Of a DNA stretch of 64,000 nucleotides, positions 15,996 through 24,332 are shown piece by piece. How positions within the stretch are numbered: position 1 is the stretch's first letter; each line of letters opens with the position of its first letter. The notes under the pieces were generated by a model that was given only the letters and a program-made list of their open reading frames with translations, searched no databases and had not been told where the DNA came from. The position numbers were made by a program, and so were the translations under genes. Origin of the DNA: Syntrophales bacterium (GTDB taxonomy: Bacteria; Desulfobacterota; Syntrophia; Syntrophales; UBA5619); contig JALNYO010000015.1 of NCBI GenBank assembly GCA_023229765.1, forward strand, positions 28,208 to 92,207. Reading direction: 5' to 3'.

Positions 15996-17469
15996 CCGGC
16001 AAGCGGATGATAAATGACGCCCCGCCCTCTTTATTATTCTCCACAACTATGCTTCCCTTATGTTCCTGGATAACGCTGTACGCTATGGATAGTCCCAATC
16101 CAGTGCCGGCGCCTGGCGCCTTGGTCGTAAAGAACGGATCGAATATCTTGCTGGAATTCTCTTTCTCAATGCCCTTTCCCGTGTCGGCAAAGACAATGCG
16201 GACAAACTCTCCTTCCTTCGTCGTTTCCCTGCTCGTTGCCGCCCGCAGCGTCTTTTCCTCCTTTTCAGCCATGGCGTCGATGGCATTAGTGATCAAATTC
16301 ATGAACACCTGCCACATCTTGTTCTGCTCAAGCGAAATGGCAGGCAAATCCGCCCCCAGCTCTTTTTCAAGATTGATCCGGGCCAGACGGAGTTTGGGGT
16401 TAATCAGGGTGAAAACGCTTTCTATCAGCTTATTGACGTCAACAGGAATAAACTCGCCTTGGGATGGCTTGGCGAACATATTGAGATCACGAACTATCTT
16501 TTCTATTCTCTCCACCTGGCGGCTGATGACGGCGAGCATCTCTTTTGTTTTCTCGGGGGGCCACTCGTTGATCTCCAGCAACTGAATATTCAGCGAGATG
16601 ATGTTGAGCGGATTAAGGATTTCGTGAGAGATCCCGACGGCCAGCATGCCGAGCGAAGACAGTTTTTCCTCCTTGATCAGCAGCGCCCGTGCATCCTCAA
16701 GCTGCCGTTCAAGCTGCGTCATTTCGGTTACATCAATAATATTGCCCATAATCGCCGGACTTCCCCCGTAGGAAATGGTGGCAAGCGACTCGACAACCCA
16801 GCGGATTTGTCCATCGGCACAGACGACCCGATATCTGTAAGGGGTTGCGGATTTTCCCTTTAACATCGCAATTGCATTTTGCCGGACCTTCGCACGATCC
16901 TCCGGGTGGATGAATTCAAGCATGGTTTTGCCGAGAAAATCCTCCTCTTTATAACCATAATCCTTTATTAGATAGGGGTTTACAAAAACCAGTTTGCCCT
17001 GCTGCAGAATCGCAATTCCTGAACTTGTCTTCAGGGTCATGGTCAGGCAGAGCGCTTCCTTTTCCTGCGCAGTCTGCCTGCTTTTTTCCTCGGCTTCTCT
17101 TTGCTGTCGCCGGATAGCGGCCTTTTCCAGCGCCTGTTCAAAGGCGGAAACCAGCCGCAGGAGGTTGCTTTTCAGAATATAGTCGTCAATCCCCGCCTTC
17201 ATCGCCGCAATAGCCGTCTCCACATCGCTCTCGTCGGAAACAACGAGATACGGGATATCTGAGCCGGTTTGCCTCAGAATAACGAGAGCAGAAGGAGAAT
17301 CGGCAATGACAAACTCCCAGGAGCGACTGGCAAGGGCCTGACGCGTCTGGTCGGCATCCTCGGCGCGCTGATGAACGATGGCATAGCCCGCTTCTTGAAA
17401 CCGGCGGGAAACAAGTTCCGTATCGTCTTCGGAAAGGCTGATCATAAGAATGGAGAGGCGTTTTTCCAT
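15982..17469 (-). CDS. Sensor histidine kinase with N-terminal receiver-like and PAS domains
   Basis: 495 residues, no membrane segment. Residues about 5-120 form a receiver-like fold (acidic cluster SEDDTELV, VIADSPSA in the acceptor region, lysine in YILKSN), with a shortened loop after the acceptor. A PAS domain follows (about 150-265: GKLVFVNPYLIKDYGY, RWVVESLATISY), then HisKA with LGMLAVGISHEILNPLNI and HATPase with MNLITNAIDAM, IVFADTGKGIEKEN and GTGLGLSIAYSVIQEHKG. It would autophosphorylate and pass phosphate on, probably to the HD-GYP regulator downstream. A GGAG site lies upstream of the ATG. Confidence 0.88.
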   Translation of the reverse strand: MEKRLSILMISLSEDDTELVSRRFQEAGYAIVHQRAEDADQTRQALASRSWEFVIADSPSALVILRQTGSDIPYLVVSDESDVETAIAAMKAGIDDYILKSNLLRLVSAFEQALEKAAIRRQQREAEEKSRQTAQEKEALCLTMTLKTSSGIAILQQGKLVFVNPYLIKDYGYKEEDFLGKTMLEFIHPEDRAKVRQNAIAMLKGKSATPYRYRVVCADGQIRWVVESLATISYGGSPAIMGNIIDVTEMTQLERQLEDARALLIKEEKLSSLGMLAVGISHEILNPLNIISLNIQLLEINEWPPEKTKEMLAVISRQVERIEKIVRDLNMFAKPSQGEFIPVDVNKLIESVFTLINPKLRLARINLEKELGADLPAISLEQNKMWQVFMNLITNAIDAMAEKEEKTLRAATSRETTKEGEFVRIVFADTGKGIEKENSSKIFDPFFTTKAPGAGTGLGLSIAYSVIQEHKGSIVVENNKEGGASFIIRLPVKHS

Positions 17470-17491
17470 ACTATTTTAACTCCTTCGGTAA

Positions 17492-19426
17492 CTACCGAGC
17501 CAGAACCTCAGCCACTTTCGCCGTCAGATCACTTATGGAAAACGGCTTCGGCAGGAAATTGACACCTTCCTCAAGTACGCCAAGGTGGGCAATTACATCG
17601 GCCGTATAACCCGATGTAAAGAGGCATTTCATGTCCTGATAGGTAGAAAGCATCTTCTCCGCCAGTCCCTTGCCGTTAATTTCCGGCATAACCACGTCGG
17701 TAATGAGCAAGTCAATTTCTCCGGTGTGCTCGCTTGCCAGTTGGAGCGCTTCACCGGGCGTTGCAGCGATAAGAACCCGATATCCCTTACCTTCGAGGAT
17801 TGTCTTGATCAGGTCCAGGAGCTCCGGCTCGTCCTCCACTGCCAGCACCGTCTGAGAGCCGCGCACAGAAGGTTGCTGTGGAGCTTCTACGCAGGTCTCT
17901 GCGGTCTCTTCCATGCTTCGCGGCAGATAGATTGTGAAGGTTGTTCTAAGATTCAGTTCGCTGACTACATCAATGAATCCATTGTTCTGTTTGACGATGC
18001 CGAAGATCGTCGCGAGGCCCAAACCCACTCCTTTTCCCGGCGCCTTGGTGGTAAAAAAGGGTTCAAAGAGCTTTCCGAGAACTTCATTGCTCATCCCGCA
18101 GCCATTGTCGCTCACACTCAGGATAACATAATCCCCGGGGGCAAGCCCGGCGTGAGCGGCGCAGTATGCACTCCCCAAGCTGATGTTTCTTGTTTCGATG
18201 GCAATCCGGCCGACGCCGGCGATGGCGTCGCGGGCGTTGACGCACAAATTTACCATTATCTGATCTATCTGGGAGGGATCAAATCTGATCAGCCACAAAT
18301 CAGCGCCGGGATGCCAGGCAAAAGCGATGTCCTCGCCGATGAGCCGCCGCAGCATCTCCAGCATGCCGTTAACAGTCTCATTCAGGTCGAGCACCTGCGG
18401 GGAAATGATCTGCTTGCGGGCAAAGGCCAAAAGCTGGCGGGTAAGATTGGCGGAGCGATTGGCCGCCTTGAGGATTTCCTCCAGGCGGGCATGCAGGGAC
18501 AAAGCCGGATCAACCTGCGTCAAGGCCAGCTCCGCCTGCCCGATGATTACCCCCAGCATGTTGTTGAAGTCGTGAGCGATACCCCCCGCCAGCCGGCCGA
18601 CGGAATCCATTTTCTGGGATTGACGCAATTGCTGCTGCAATCTCGCATCCTCCGCCTCGGCCCGCTTGCGCTCGCTGAGATCGCGGATAATCATGCTGGT
18701 TTTCTGCTCGCCGTTCGCATCGACAAAGAGCGCCGAGGTTATCTCGACGGGAAATTTTTCGCCATTGGCGCGCAGCATCGTAATCTCAGCTCTTCCTCCA
18801 CCCCTGCCTGCCCGTTCTGCCAGGGCGGCGGTCAGACGCGGGTCCGTCACATCCAACAGCCCGCCCCGCCCGAGGCTGCGGATCTCCTCCAGGGAGCGGC
18901 CGAAAAGTTCGCAGGCAGCAGGATTGGCGTCAAGGATGGCGCCGTCCGGCCTGGTAAGCAGGATCGCTTCCTGCGAGTAGTTGAAAAGAGAGCGATATCT
19001 TTCCTCGCTTTCCCTAAGCATCGCCTCCGCCTGCCGGCGCCTTTTCCTTGATTCCGCCTCCTTCAATTCCCGATCAACGGCGGAAACAAGCCGGGACATG
19101 TTGCCCTTCATCACATAGTCGCACGCGCCCGAACGCAGGCAATCCGCCGCCGTCTCCTCGCCGATGGCGCCCGACGAAATGATCAGCGGAATGTCAATGG
19201 CGGCCTCCTTCACTAAGGAAATGGCCGTTAGACCGTCAAAGTTCGGCAACCGGTAATTACAGACGATAACATCCCAGGCGTTCCCGCGAAGGGCGATTCG
19301 CAGGGCCTCGGCCGTTTCTATCCGCTCATATTCAGGCTCGTAGCCGCCGCTTTTCAGGTGCCTGATCGCCAAAAGAACGTCGTCTTCAGAGTCCTCAACC
19401 ATTAATACCCGCAGGGGTTTCCCCAT
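17492..19426 (-). CDS. Hybrid histidine kinase REC-PAS-HisKA-HATPase-REC
   Basis: 644 residues. The first receiver (about 1-120) has VLMVEDSEDD but its acceptor reads VCNYRLPNFDG: asparagine (residue 57) replaces the phosphorylated aspartate. A PAS domain (about 150-260: RSLFNYSQEAILLTRPDGAI), HisKA (RLAGGIAHDFNNMLGVII) and HATPase (VNLCVNARDAI, SDNGCGMSNEV, GVGLGLATIFGIVKQNNG) follow. The C-terminal receiver (about 525-644) is intact, with VEDEPELL, LLITDVVMPEING and LPKPFS. So only the last receiver can take phosphate in the ordinary way; the first is likely a pseudo-receiver for protein contacts. AAGGAGAGGGAAG precedes the ATG. Confidence 0.9.
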   Translation of the reverse strand: MGKPLRVLMVEDSEDDVLLAIRHLKSGGYEPEYERIETAEALRIALRGNAWDVIVCNYRLPNFDGLTAISLVKEAAIDIPLIISSGAIGEETAADCLRSGACDYVMKGNMSRLVSAVDRELKEAESRKRRRQAEAMLRESEERYRSLFNYSQEAILLTRPDGAILDANPAACELFGRSLEEIRSLGRGGLLDVTDPRLTAALAERAGRGGGRAEITMLRANGEKFPVEITSALFVDANGEQKTSMIIRDLSERKRAEAEDARLQQQLRQSQKMDSVGRLAGGIAHDFNNMLGVIIGQAELALTQVDPALSLHARLEEILKAANRSANLTRQLLAFARKQIISPQVLDLNETVNGMLEMLRRLIGEDIAFAWHPGADLWLIRFDPSQIDQIMVNLCVNARDAIAGVGRIAIETRNISLGSAYCAAHAGLAPGDYVILSVSDNGCGMSNEVLGKLFEPFFTTKAPGKGVGLGLATIFGIVKQNNGFIDVVSELNLRTTFTIYLPRSMEETAETCVEAPQQPSVRGSQTVLAVEDEPELLDLIKTILEGKGYRVLIAATPGEALQLASEHTGEIDLLITDVVMPEINGKGLAEKMLSTYQDMKCLFTSGYTADVIAHLGVLEEGVNFLPKPFSISDLTAKVAEVLAR

Positions 19427-19437
19427 CTTCCCTCTCC

Positions 19438-20010
19438 TTACTTTGCAACGGGCGCCGGTAATGTAAAATAAAACGTCGCCCCTTTTCCGACCTCTTTTCT
19501 ACCTGTAAATTTGAAGGCGTTGTCCATCAGGTTCTCGATGGCGATCTTCAGCAAGTAAGGATCGCCCTGAACCATGCTCCCCGGCTTGATGGCTACGGCG
19601 CCCGGCCGGTCGGGATTGTTCTGCTGCTGCGCCGCGGCAATCTCCAGGCCACATCGGCGAAATAGGCCACAACATCAATGTCCTTTTCAGTATAATCCTC
19701 GGTTTTATTGCCAATGCCGAGAACGGCGACAATCAGGTCGTCGCGAAAGAAGGGAACAATTAGTTCGCGAACCAGCGCCGCATGGCCTGCGGGCAATCCC
19801 CCGCGGTGCGAAAGAGCGGCGTGATCGTTGTGTATGACAGGCTTTCTCTGATGGATGCAGTCCACCAAGACGCCGGCCTGAGCGACGTCACAATGCATCC
19901 CTGTTCCCTGGGCCTGGCAGTACTCCTGTAGTGTGCGGGTGTACCAAGCTTGCAGGGAAAGGGTTTTCTGATCCGGCTCTACAAAATAGTAAAACCCACT
20001 TTCTGTTAAA
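19438..20010 (-). pseudogene. Remnant of a GAF-domain histidine kinase
   Basis: From about 20010 leftward the frame reads a GAF domain (TESGFYYFVEPDQKTLSLQA, then QAGVLVDCIHQRKPVIHND, VRELIVPFFRDD, IVAVLGIGNKTEDY). Near 19645 one base is missing (TGGAGATT where TGGGAGATT is expected), and the other frame carries on with EIAAAQQ, then GDPYLLKIAIENLMDNAFKF (N-box of the ATPase) and jumps to GKGATFYFTLPAPVAK, the end of the ATPase domain. The phosphorylation domain and the middle of the ATPase domain are gone. It stops 11 bases before the intact hybrid kinase, so it was probably the first gene of this signalling operon. Confidence 0.75.
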
Positions 20011-20269
20011 AGTGGCCGGACAAATAAAACATCGCGTCAGCACTTTGATTTATATTGTTTTTTTGTATTATTTGCAATCGAAAACAAGCATTGCATATCA
20101 ATGAGGGCCAGCAGGACTATTTTAAAAGTTTGCCGCAGCATTCGTCCCGGATCGCTACGGGCAGGGTCGTCAGTGAAAGGGAGTCGGCAATCGTGGTGCG
20201 GGGCTTGCCTATTGCCTCCGCTTCACTTGCACGAACGTACAGAACGCCCATAAGACAAGGCTGAACATT

Positions 20270-20674
20270 ATGTATCGTTGTAGGGATATAATCCCGATTA
20301 AACCGATTCCCAAAATGTATGTGGGTATGGATGGCACCGGAGTGCCTGTGGTAAAAGAAGAGACTGCCGGAAGATGTTATTGCCGCCATCAGTCGTTGTT
20401 CATCCCTGACGGGATACGATAAAGCCGCAGGTGAAAGGGAAGCTGGTTATTTTGAGAAAAACAAGGAGCGGATGCGGTATGCGGATTTTCGGAGACGTGG
20501 GTTCTTTGTAGGCTCTGGAGTCATGGAAGCAGGCTGTAGAACCTTGGCAGCACAGCGTTTGAAACAATCGGGAATGCACTGGACCGTAAAGAGTGCAGAC
20601 AGTATCGTAGCCCTGCGCTGCAGCATTCTTAGCAACCGTTGGGAAGATTTTGGGGAGCATCGAGCCGCCCCTTG
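20270..20674 (+). pseudogene. Remnant of an ISKra4-type transposase
   Basis: Two pieces in different frames: 20270-20420 gives PIPKMYVGMDGTGVPVVKEE and TAGR, the DDE-region start of ISKra4-type transposases, and then stops; about 20424-20674 gives AGYFEKNKERMRYADFRRRG, FFVGSGVMEAGCRTLAAQRL and HWTVKSADSIVALRCSILS, the C-terminal end. Roughly 200 residues between them are missing. Bases 20011-20269 hold nothing I recognise and may be the rest of the insertion or its flank. The 3' end overlaps the leader of the TetR gene. Confidence 0.65.
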
Positions 20675-20775
20675 AAATTGTTACCCATAAATTTGTCGCA
20701 CACCAACAACATGTTCCTGGAGTTATTTATTCACACCGCCGGGGAAATATGGTATCAACTGGGTGGGGAGAAGAT

Positions 20776-21381
20776 ATGAAAGAAAACAGCGCCTTTGCGG
20801 GCTTGAAAAACGGGGAGAAACGGGCGCGGCAGGAAGTAATCATCACCGCTGCCGAGCGGGCCTTTGCCGTCAAGCCCTTCAATAAGGTCAGCATTCGCGA
20901 CATCGCCCGGGAGGCCGGAATCTCCCATGCCGCCATTTACCGCTATTTCCCGGACCAGCAATCCCTGTTCATCGAGGCCTTCCTGCGCGGCGCCGGCGAG
21001 ATCATCGCGTTTCTTACGGAGATTGTCTCCCGAAGCGAAACGGGCGATATCGACAAGGTTGCCGAAACCTATCTCGATTACCTGCTGGCGCACGATCAGT
21101 ATTTCCGTATGATGACCCACTTCATGCTCGACGGGTCGCTGACGGCAGAGATGATCGAAAGGCTGAACGTAGCCGAACGCGGGATCTTCGATCAGTTTGA
21201 CGTCATGTTTCGCAAAATGGAAATGCAGGAGCCGGTGAGAATATTATCCCACGCCTTTTTTGCCGCGCTGCACGGGGTGCTGATTACGTTTAACAACTAC
21301 CCCGGACGGGATCAAAATGCGGTGCGAGAACACATCAAGAAGGTGGCAAAAGTCATTACGGGGAAATTTCTCAGGCAATAA
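20776..21381 (+). CDS. TetR/AcrR-family transcriptional regulator
   Basis: 201 residues. The helix-turn-helix is near the N-terminus (VIITAAERAFAVKPFNKVSI, then IAREAGISHAAIYRYFPDQQ), with an all-helical effector domain after it. The start at 20776 has GGGGAG five bases upstream; the frame is open further up but only through transposon debris. It is convergent with nuoN (16 bases apart; a CTCAGGC/GCCTGAG hairpin at 21370-21395 lies at the junction). Members near beta-oxidation genes often sense acyl-CoA, but nothing here fixes the ligand or target. Confidence 0.85.
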   Translation: MKENSAFAGLKNGEKRARQEVIITAAERAFAVKPFNKVSIRDIAREAGISHAAIYRYFPDQQSLFIEAFLRGAGEIIAFLTEIVSRSETGDIDKVAETYLDYLLAHDQYFRMMTHFMLDGSLTAEMIERLNVAERGIFDQFDVMFRKMEMQEPVRILSHAFFAALHGVLITFNNYPGRDQNAVREHIKKVAKVITGKFLRQ

Positions 21382-21396
21382 TCGGGGGGCCTGAGA

Positions 21397-22782
21397 CTAC
21401 ATAACTTGGCTGAACATCTCTAAAACATTCAAAGGCAGCAGGCCCAGAAGAATGATGGCAAGGCTGAAGAGCCAGCAAAGCGCTTTTTCAGAAAAGGACA
21501 GTCTCAAAGGTGTTTCGTCTTTTATTTCACGCGAATAGCTGATGCGGACGAGATTCAGATAATAGAAGACGGAAATTACGGTATTTACCGCGGCAATGAT
21601 GACGATGGGCAGGTGCCCGGCCCTGAATGCCGTAACAAAGAGAAAAAACTTGCCGGTAAAACCGCCGGTCGGCGGAATGCCCGCCAGCGAAAAAGCGGCC
21701 ACCGCCAGCGTGAACGCCAAGAGCGGCGCCCGGCGGGCCAGCCCGCCCAGATCGGCAATCTTCAGGTTCTCCCCGTTTCTGGAAAGCAGCATCATCACAT
21801 AGAACAAAGCCAGATTCATGATCAGATAAACGGTTATATAATAAGCTACTGCGGCGTTTCCCGCTTTATTGAACGACAAAAGGCCGAGCATCAGGTAGCC
21901 GGCATGGGCGATCCCGGAATAGGCAACCAGCCTTTTGAGGTCCTGCTGGACCAGCCCCACCAGATTGCCAAGGGTCATCGAAAAGGCGGCAAGCACCATC
22001 AGCAGCATGGTCAGTTGGGCCAAAGGCAGGCCCGCCAGCATCGTCAGTCTGATCAAGAGCGCGGCGCCGGCAACCTTCGGCACGGTGGCGATAAACGCCG
22101 TCGTTGCGTCGGACGCCCCCTCATAGATGTCCGGCGCCCAGAAATGGAGGGGAAACAGCGAAAGTTTGAAGAAAAAGGCGCTCATCGTCAGGATCACCGC
22201 GAGGATGGCGAGCGGCCTGTCGCCGAAAAACGGCATCTTGGCGACAATGTCGGCAAGATAGGTCGAATGAGCCATCCCGTAGAGATACCCCATGCCGTAC
22301 AGCATGATGCCAGTGGAAATAGCGCCGAAAAACAGGTACTTGATGGCCGCTTCCAGATGAGCTGTCGTCTTGGTGCGGCGCAGCGGCACGATCGCATAAA
22401 GGCTGAAAGAGGATATCTCCAGACTGATCAGAATCGAGATAAGTTCAACGGAACTCACGAGGATGGAGAGGCCGAGGGTGGAAAGACCCAGAAACATGAA
22501 AAACTCCGGCATTTTTTCCACTTCATCTTCCTTGTTGAACATGAAGATTACCAGGGCCAGGCCAATGGTCAGAATTAACTTGAAAATCTGCGAAAAACCA
22601 TCTACCCGGTAGGCGCCGACAAAAAGGAGGCCCTCTGCATTCAGGGAAAAGAGCGCAGCAGCCACTCCCCCGACGGCCAGCACCCTGGCCAGCACAAACA
22701 GCGATCGCTTCCCCTTTTCCAGCGACAGGAAAAGAAACAATACGGAAAAGGAAAGTATGTAAATTTCAGGCAGCAGCGTCAT
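21397..22782 (-). CDS. nuoN: NADH-quinone oxidoreductase-like subunit N
   Basis: 461 residues, about 14 membrane helices, last gene of the nuo unit. Antiporter-type ion-channel residues are kept: glutamate in ISILISLEISSFSLYA (helix 5) and lysine in IATVPKVAGAALLIR (helix 7), with the family stretch LVAYSGIAHAGYLMLGL and IPPTGGFTGKFFLF. NuoN is the ion-translocating subunit nearest the junction with NuoJ/K/H in complex I. It starts 12 bases after nuoM with GGGG before the ATG. Confidence 0.92.
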   Translation of the reverse strand: MTLLPEIYILSFSVLFLFLSLEKGKRSLFVLARVLAVGGVAAALFSLNAEGLLFVGAYRVDGFSQIFKLILTIGLALVIFMFNKEDEVEKMPEFFMFLGLSTLGLSILVSSVELISILISLEISSFSLYAIVPLRRTKTTAHLEAAIKYLFFGAISTGIMLYGMGYLYGMAHSTYLADIVAKMPFFGDRPLAILAVILTMSAFFFKLSLFPLHFWAPDIYEGASDATTAFIATVPKVAGAALLIRLTMLAGLPLAQLTMLLMVLAAFSMTLGNLVGLVQQDLKRLVAYSGIAHAGYLMLGLLSFNKAGNAAVAYYITVYLIMNLALFYVMMLLSRNGENLKIADLGGLARRAPLLAFTLAVAAFSLAGIPPTGGFTGKFFLFVTAFRAGHLPIVIIAAVNTVISVFYYLNLVRISYSREIKDETPLRLSFSEKALCWLFSLAIILLGLLPLNVLEMFSQVM

Positions 22783-22794
22783 TGGATCAACCCC

Positions 22795-24279
22795 TTAATG
22801 GGAAACTTTATCGAGTTGCATGGCAAGATTTACCAGCGTGTATTCCATTACATTGACGAAAGGACGGGGAAAAATCCCCACCCAAAGCACAAACACGGCA
22901 AGCGGCAGCATATAGATTATTTCCCGCAAGTTCATATCCTTAATATCCCGTTTGTCTTCCCTCCCCCAGGCTATCTGCTTCAACAGCTTCAGCATATAGG
23001 CAGCGGCAATGACCGCCCCGACAATGGCAAAGAAGCCGGCGATTCGGTTTGTGGCAAAGGTTCCGATCAGCACATACAGCTCGCCGACAAAACTGTTGGT
23101 ACCCGGAAACGCGAACGAGGAAACGGCGAAGAGGCCGAAAAAGAACATGTAAATCGGCATGATCTTTCCGAGCCCCGCGTTATCGTATATCTGCCGGCTG
23201 TGGGTGCGTTCATAGACAATGCCGACCAGCAGGAAAAGCCCGCCGGTCGTGATCCCGTGATTGAGCATCTGGAAGAGAGAGCCGATAAAGCCATAAATCG
23301 AAAACGTAAAGATCCCGAGGATGACGAAACCCATGTGGGCAACGCTGGAATAGGCGACCAGCTTCTTCATGTCGGTTTGACTCAGACAGACGAAGCCCCC
23401 ATAGATGATGCCAATCAGCGACAAAACGATCATCAGCGGGGCAAAGTAAAAGCTTGCCTGCGGCACAATCGGCAGACAGAAACGCATGAAACCGTAAGTG
23501 CCCATCTTCAAGAGAATACTGGCGAGAAAAACGCTGCCGACGGTCGGGGCCTCGGTATGCGCGGCGGGCAGCCAGGTATGAAACGGAAACATCGGCACCT
23601 TGATCGCGAAGGCGATGCCGAAGGCCAGAAAGACCCAGAACTGAAACTGAAAGCTGTAATCCCTGAACATCGCCTCCGGGATGCTGAAACTGCCGTTCAC
23701 TAAATAAATCGCAATGATGGCAACCAGCAGAAAAACGCTCCCGAAGAGCGTGTAGATGAAAAACTTCAACGACGCATAGTCCTTGTTCGGCCCGCCCCAG
23801 ATCGCAATGAGCAGATACATCGGGATCAGCATCGCCTCCCAGAAGAAATAAAAGAGGATGAAATCAAGGGCGCAGAAAACCCCGATCAGGGCCGTCTCCA
23901 TGATCAAAATTGCAATCATGAACTCCTTCACCCGCGTCTGAATCGCCTTCCACGAGGAGAGCACGGCAATCGGGGAGATAATTGTCGTAAGCAAAACCAG
24001 CATGATCGAAATGCCGTCTATCCCCAGCGTGTAATTGATCTTGTAGGCAGCGATCCAGGAGATATTTTCCCCAAACTGGAAAATGGGGGTCTTGATGTCG
24101 AAATTGGCAAAGAGAAATACCGAAACCGCCAGCGTCAAGAGCGTCGTAATGAAGGAGGCGACCTTGATCATTCTGTCGCTGCGCATAAAAAGGATGAAGA
24201 GCACTCCTACAAGCGGCAGGAAGATCGTGGTTGATAAAACCGGAAATCCAAACGGATTCATTGTCAGGTATGGCAACAT
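22795..24279 (-). CDS. nuoM: NADH-quinone oxidoreductase-like subunit M
   Basis: 494 residues, about 14 membrane helices. Glutamate in LFYFFWEAMLIPMYLL, lysine in ASILLKMGTYGFMRF, and the family marks PFHTWLPAAHTEAPT, LVAYSSVAHMGFVILG and FPGTNSFVGELYVL identify NuoM. It is one of the ion-pumping antiporter subunits of the complex I membrane arm. GGAAGAG precedes the ATG at 24279; it lies 53 bases after nuoL. Confidence 0.93.
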   Translation of the reverse strand: MLPYLTMNPFGFPVLSTTIFLPLVGVLFILFMRSDRMIKVASFITTLLTLAVSVFLFANFDIKTPIFQFGENISWIAAYKINYTLGIDGISIMLVLLTTIISPIAVLSSWKAIQTRVKEFMIAILIMETALIGVFCALDFILFYFFWEAMLIPMYLLIAIWGGPNKDYASLKFFIYTLFGSVFLLVAIIAIYLVNGSFSIPEAMFRDYSFQFQFWVFLAFGIAFAIKVPMFPFHTWLPAAHTEAPTVGSVFLASILLKMGTYGFMRFCLPIVPQASFYFAPLMIVLSLIGIIYGGFVCLSQTDMKKLVAYSSVAHMGFVILGIFTFSIYGFIGSLFQMLNHGITTGGLFLLVGIVYERTHSRQIYDNAGLGKIMPIYMFFFGLFAVSSFAFPGTNSFVGELYVLIGTFATNRIAGFFAIVGAVIAAAYMLKLLKQIAWGREDKRDIKDMNLREIIYMLPLAVFVLWVGIFPRPFVNVMEYTLVNLAMQLDKVSH

Positions 24280-24332
24280 AATTTCTCTTCCTTAAAACAA
24301 CAGCTTATTAAAAAATAACGTCGGCTATTTTT

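Noticed and set aside
17585..19051. 488-codon open frame on the plus strand
   Set aside because: It is antisense to the hybrid kinase gene, whose domains are unmistakable; the plus-strand product has no family features and reflects GC-rich codon bias.
21613..22578. 321-codon plus-strand frame
   Set aside because: Antisense to nuoN; charged, repetitive product without any domain pattern.
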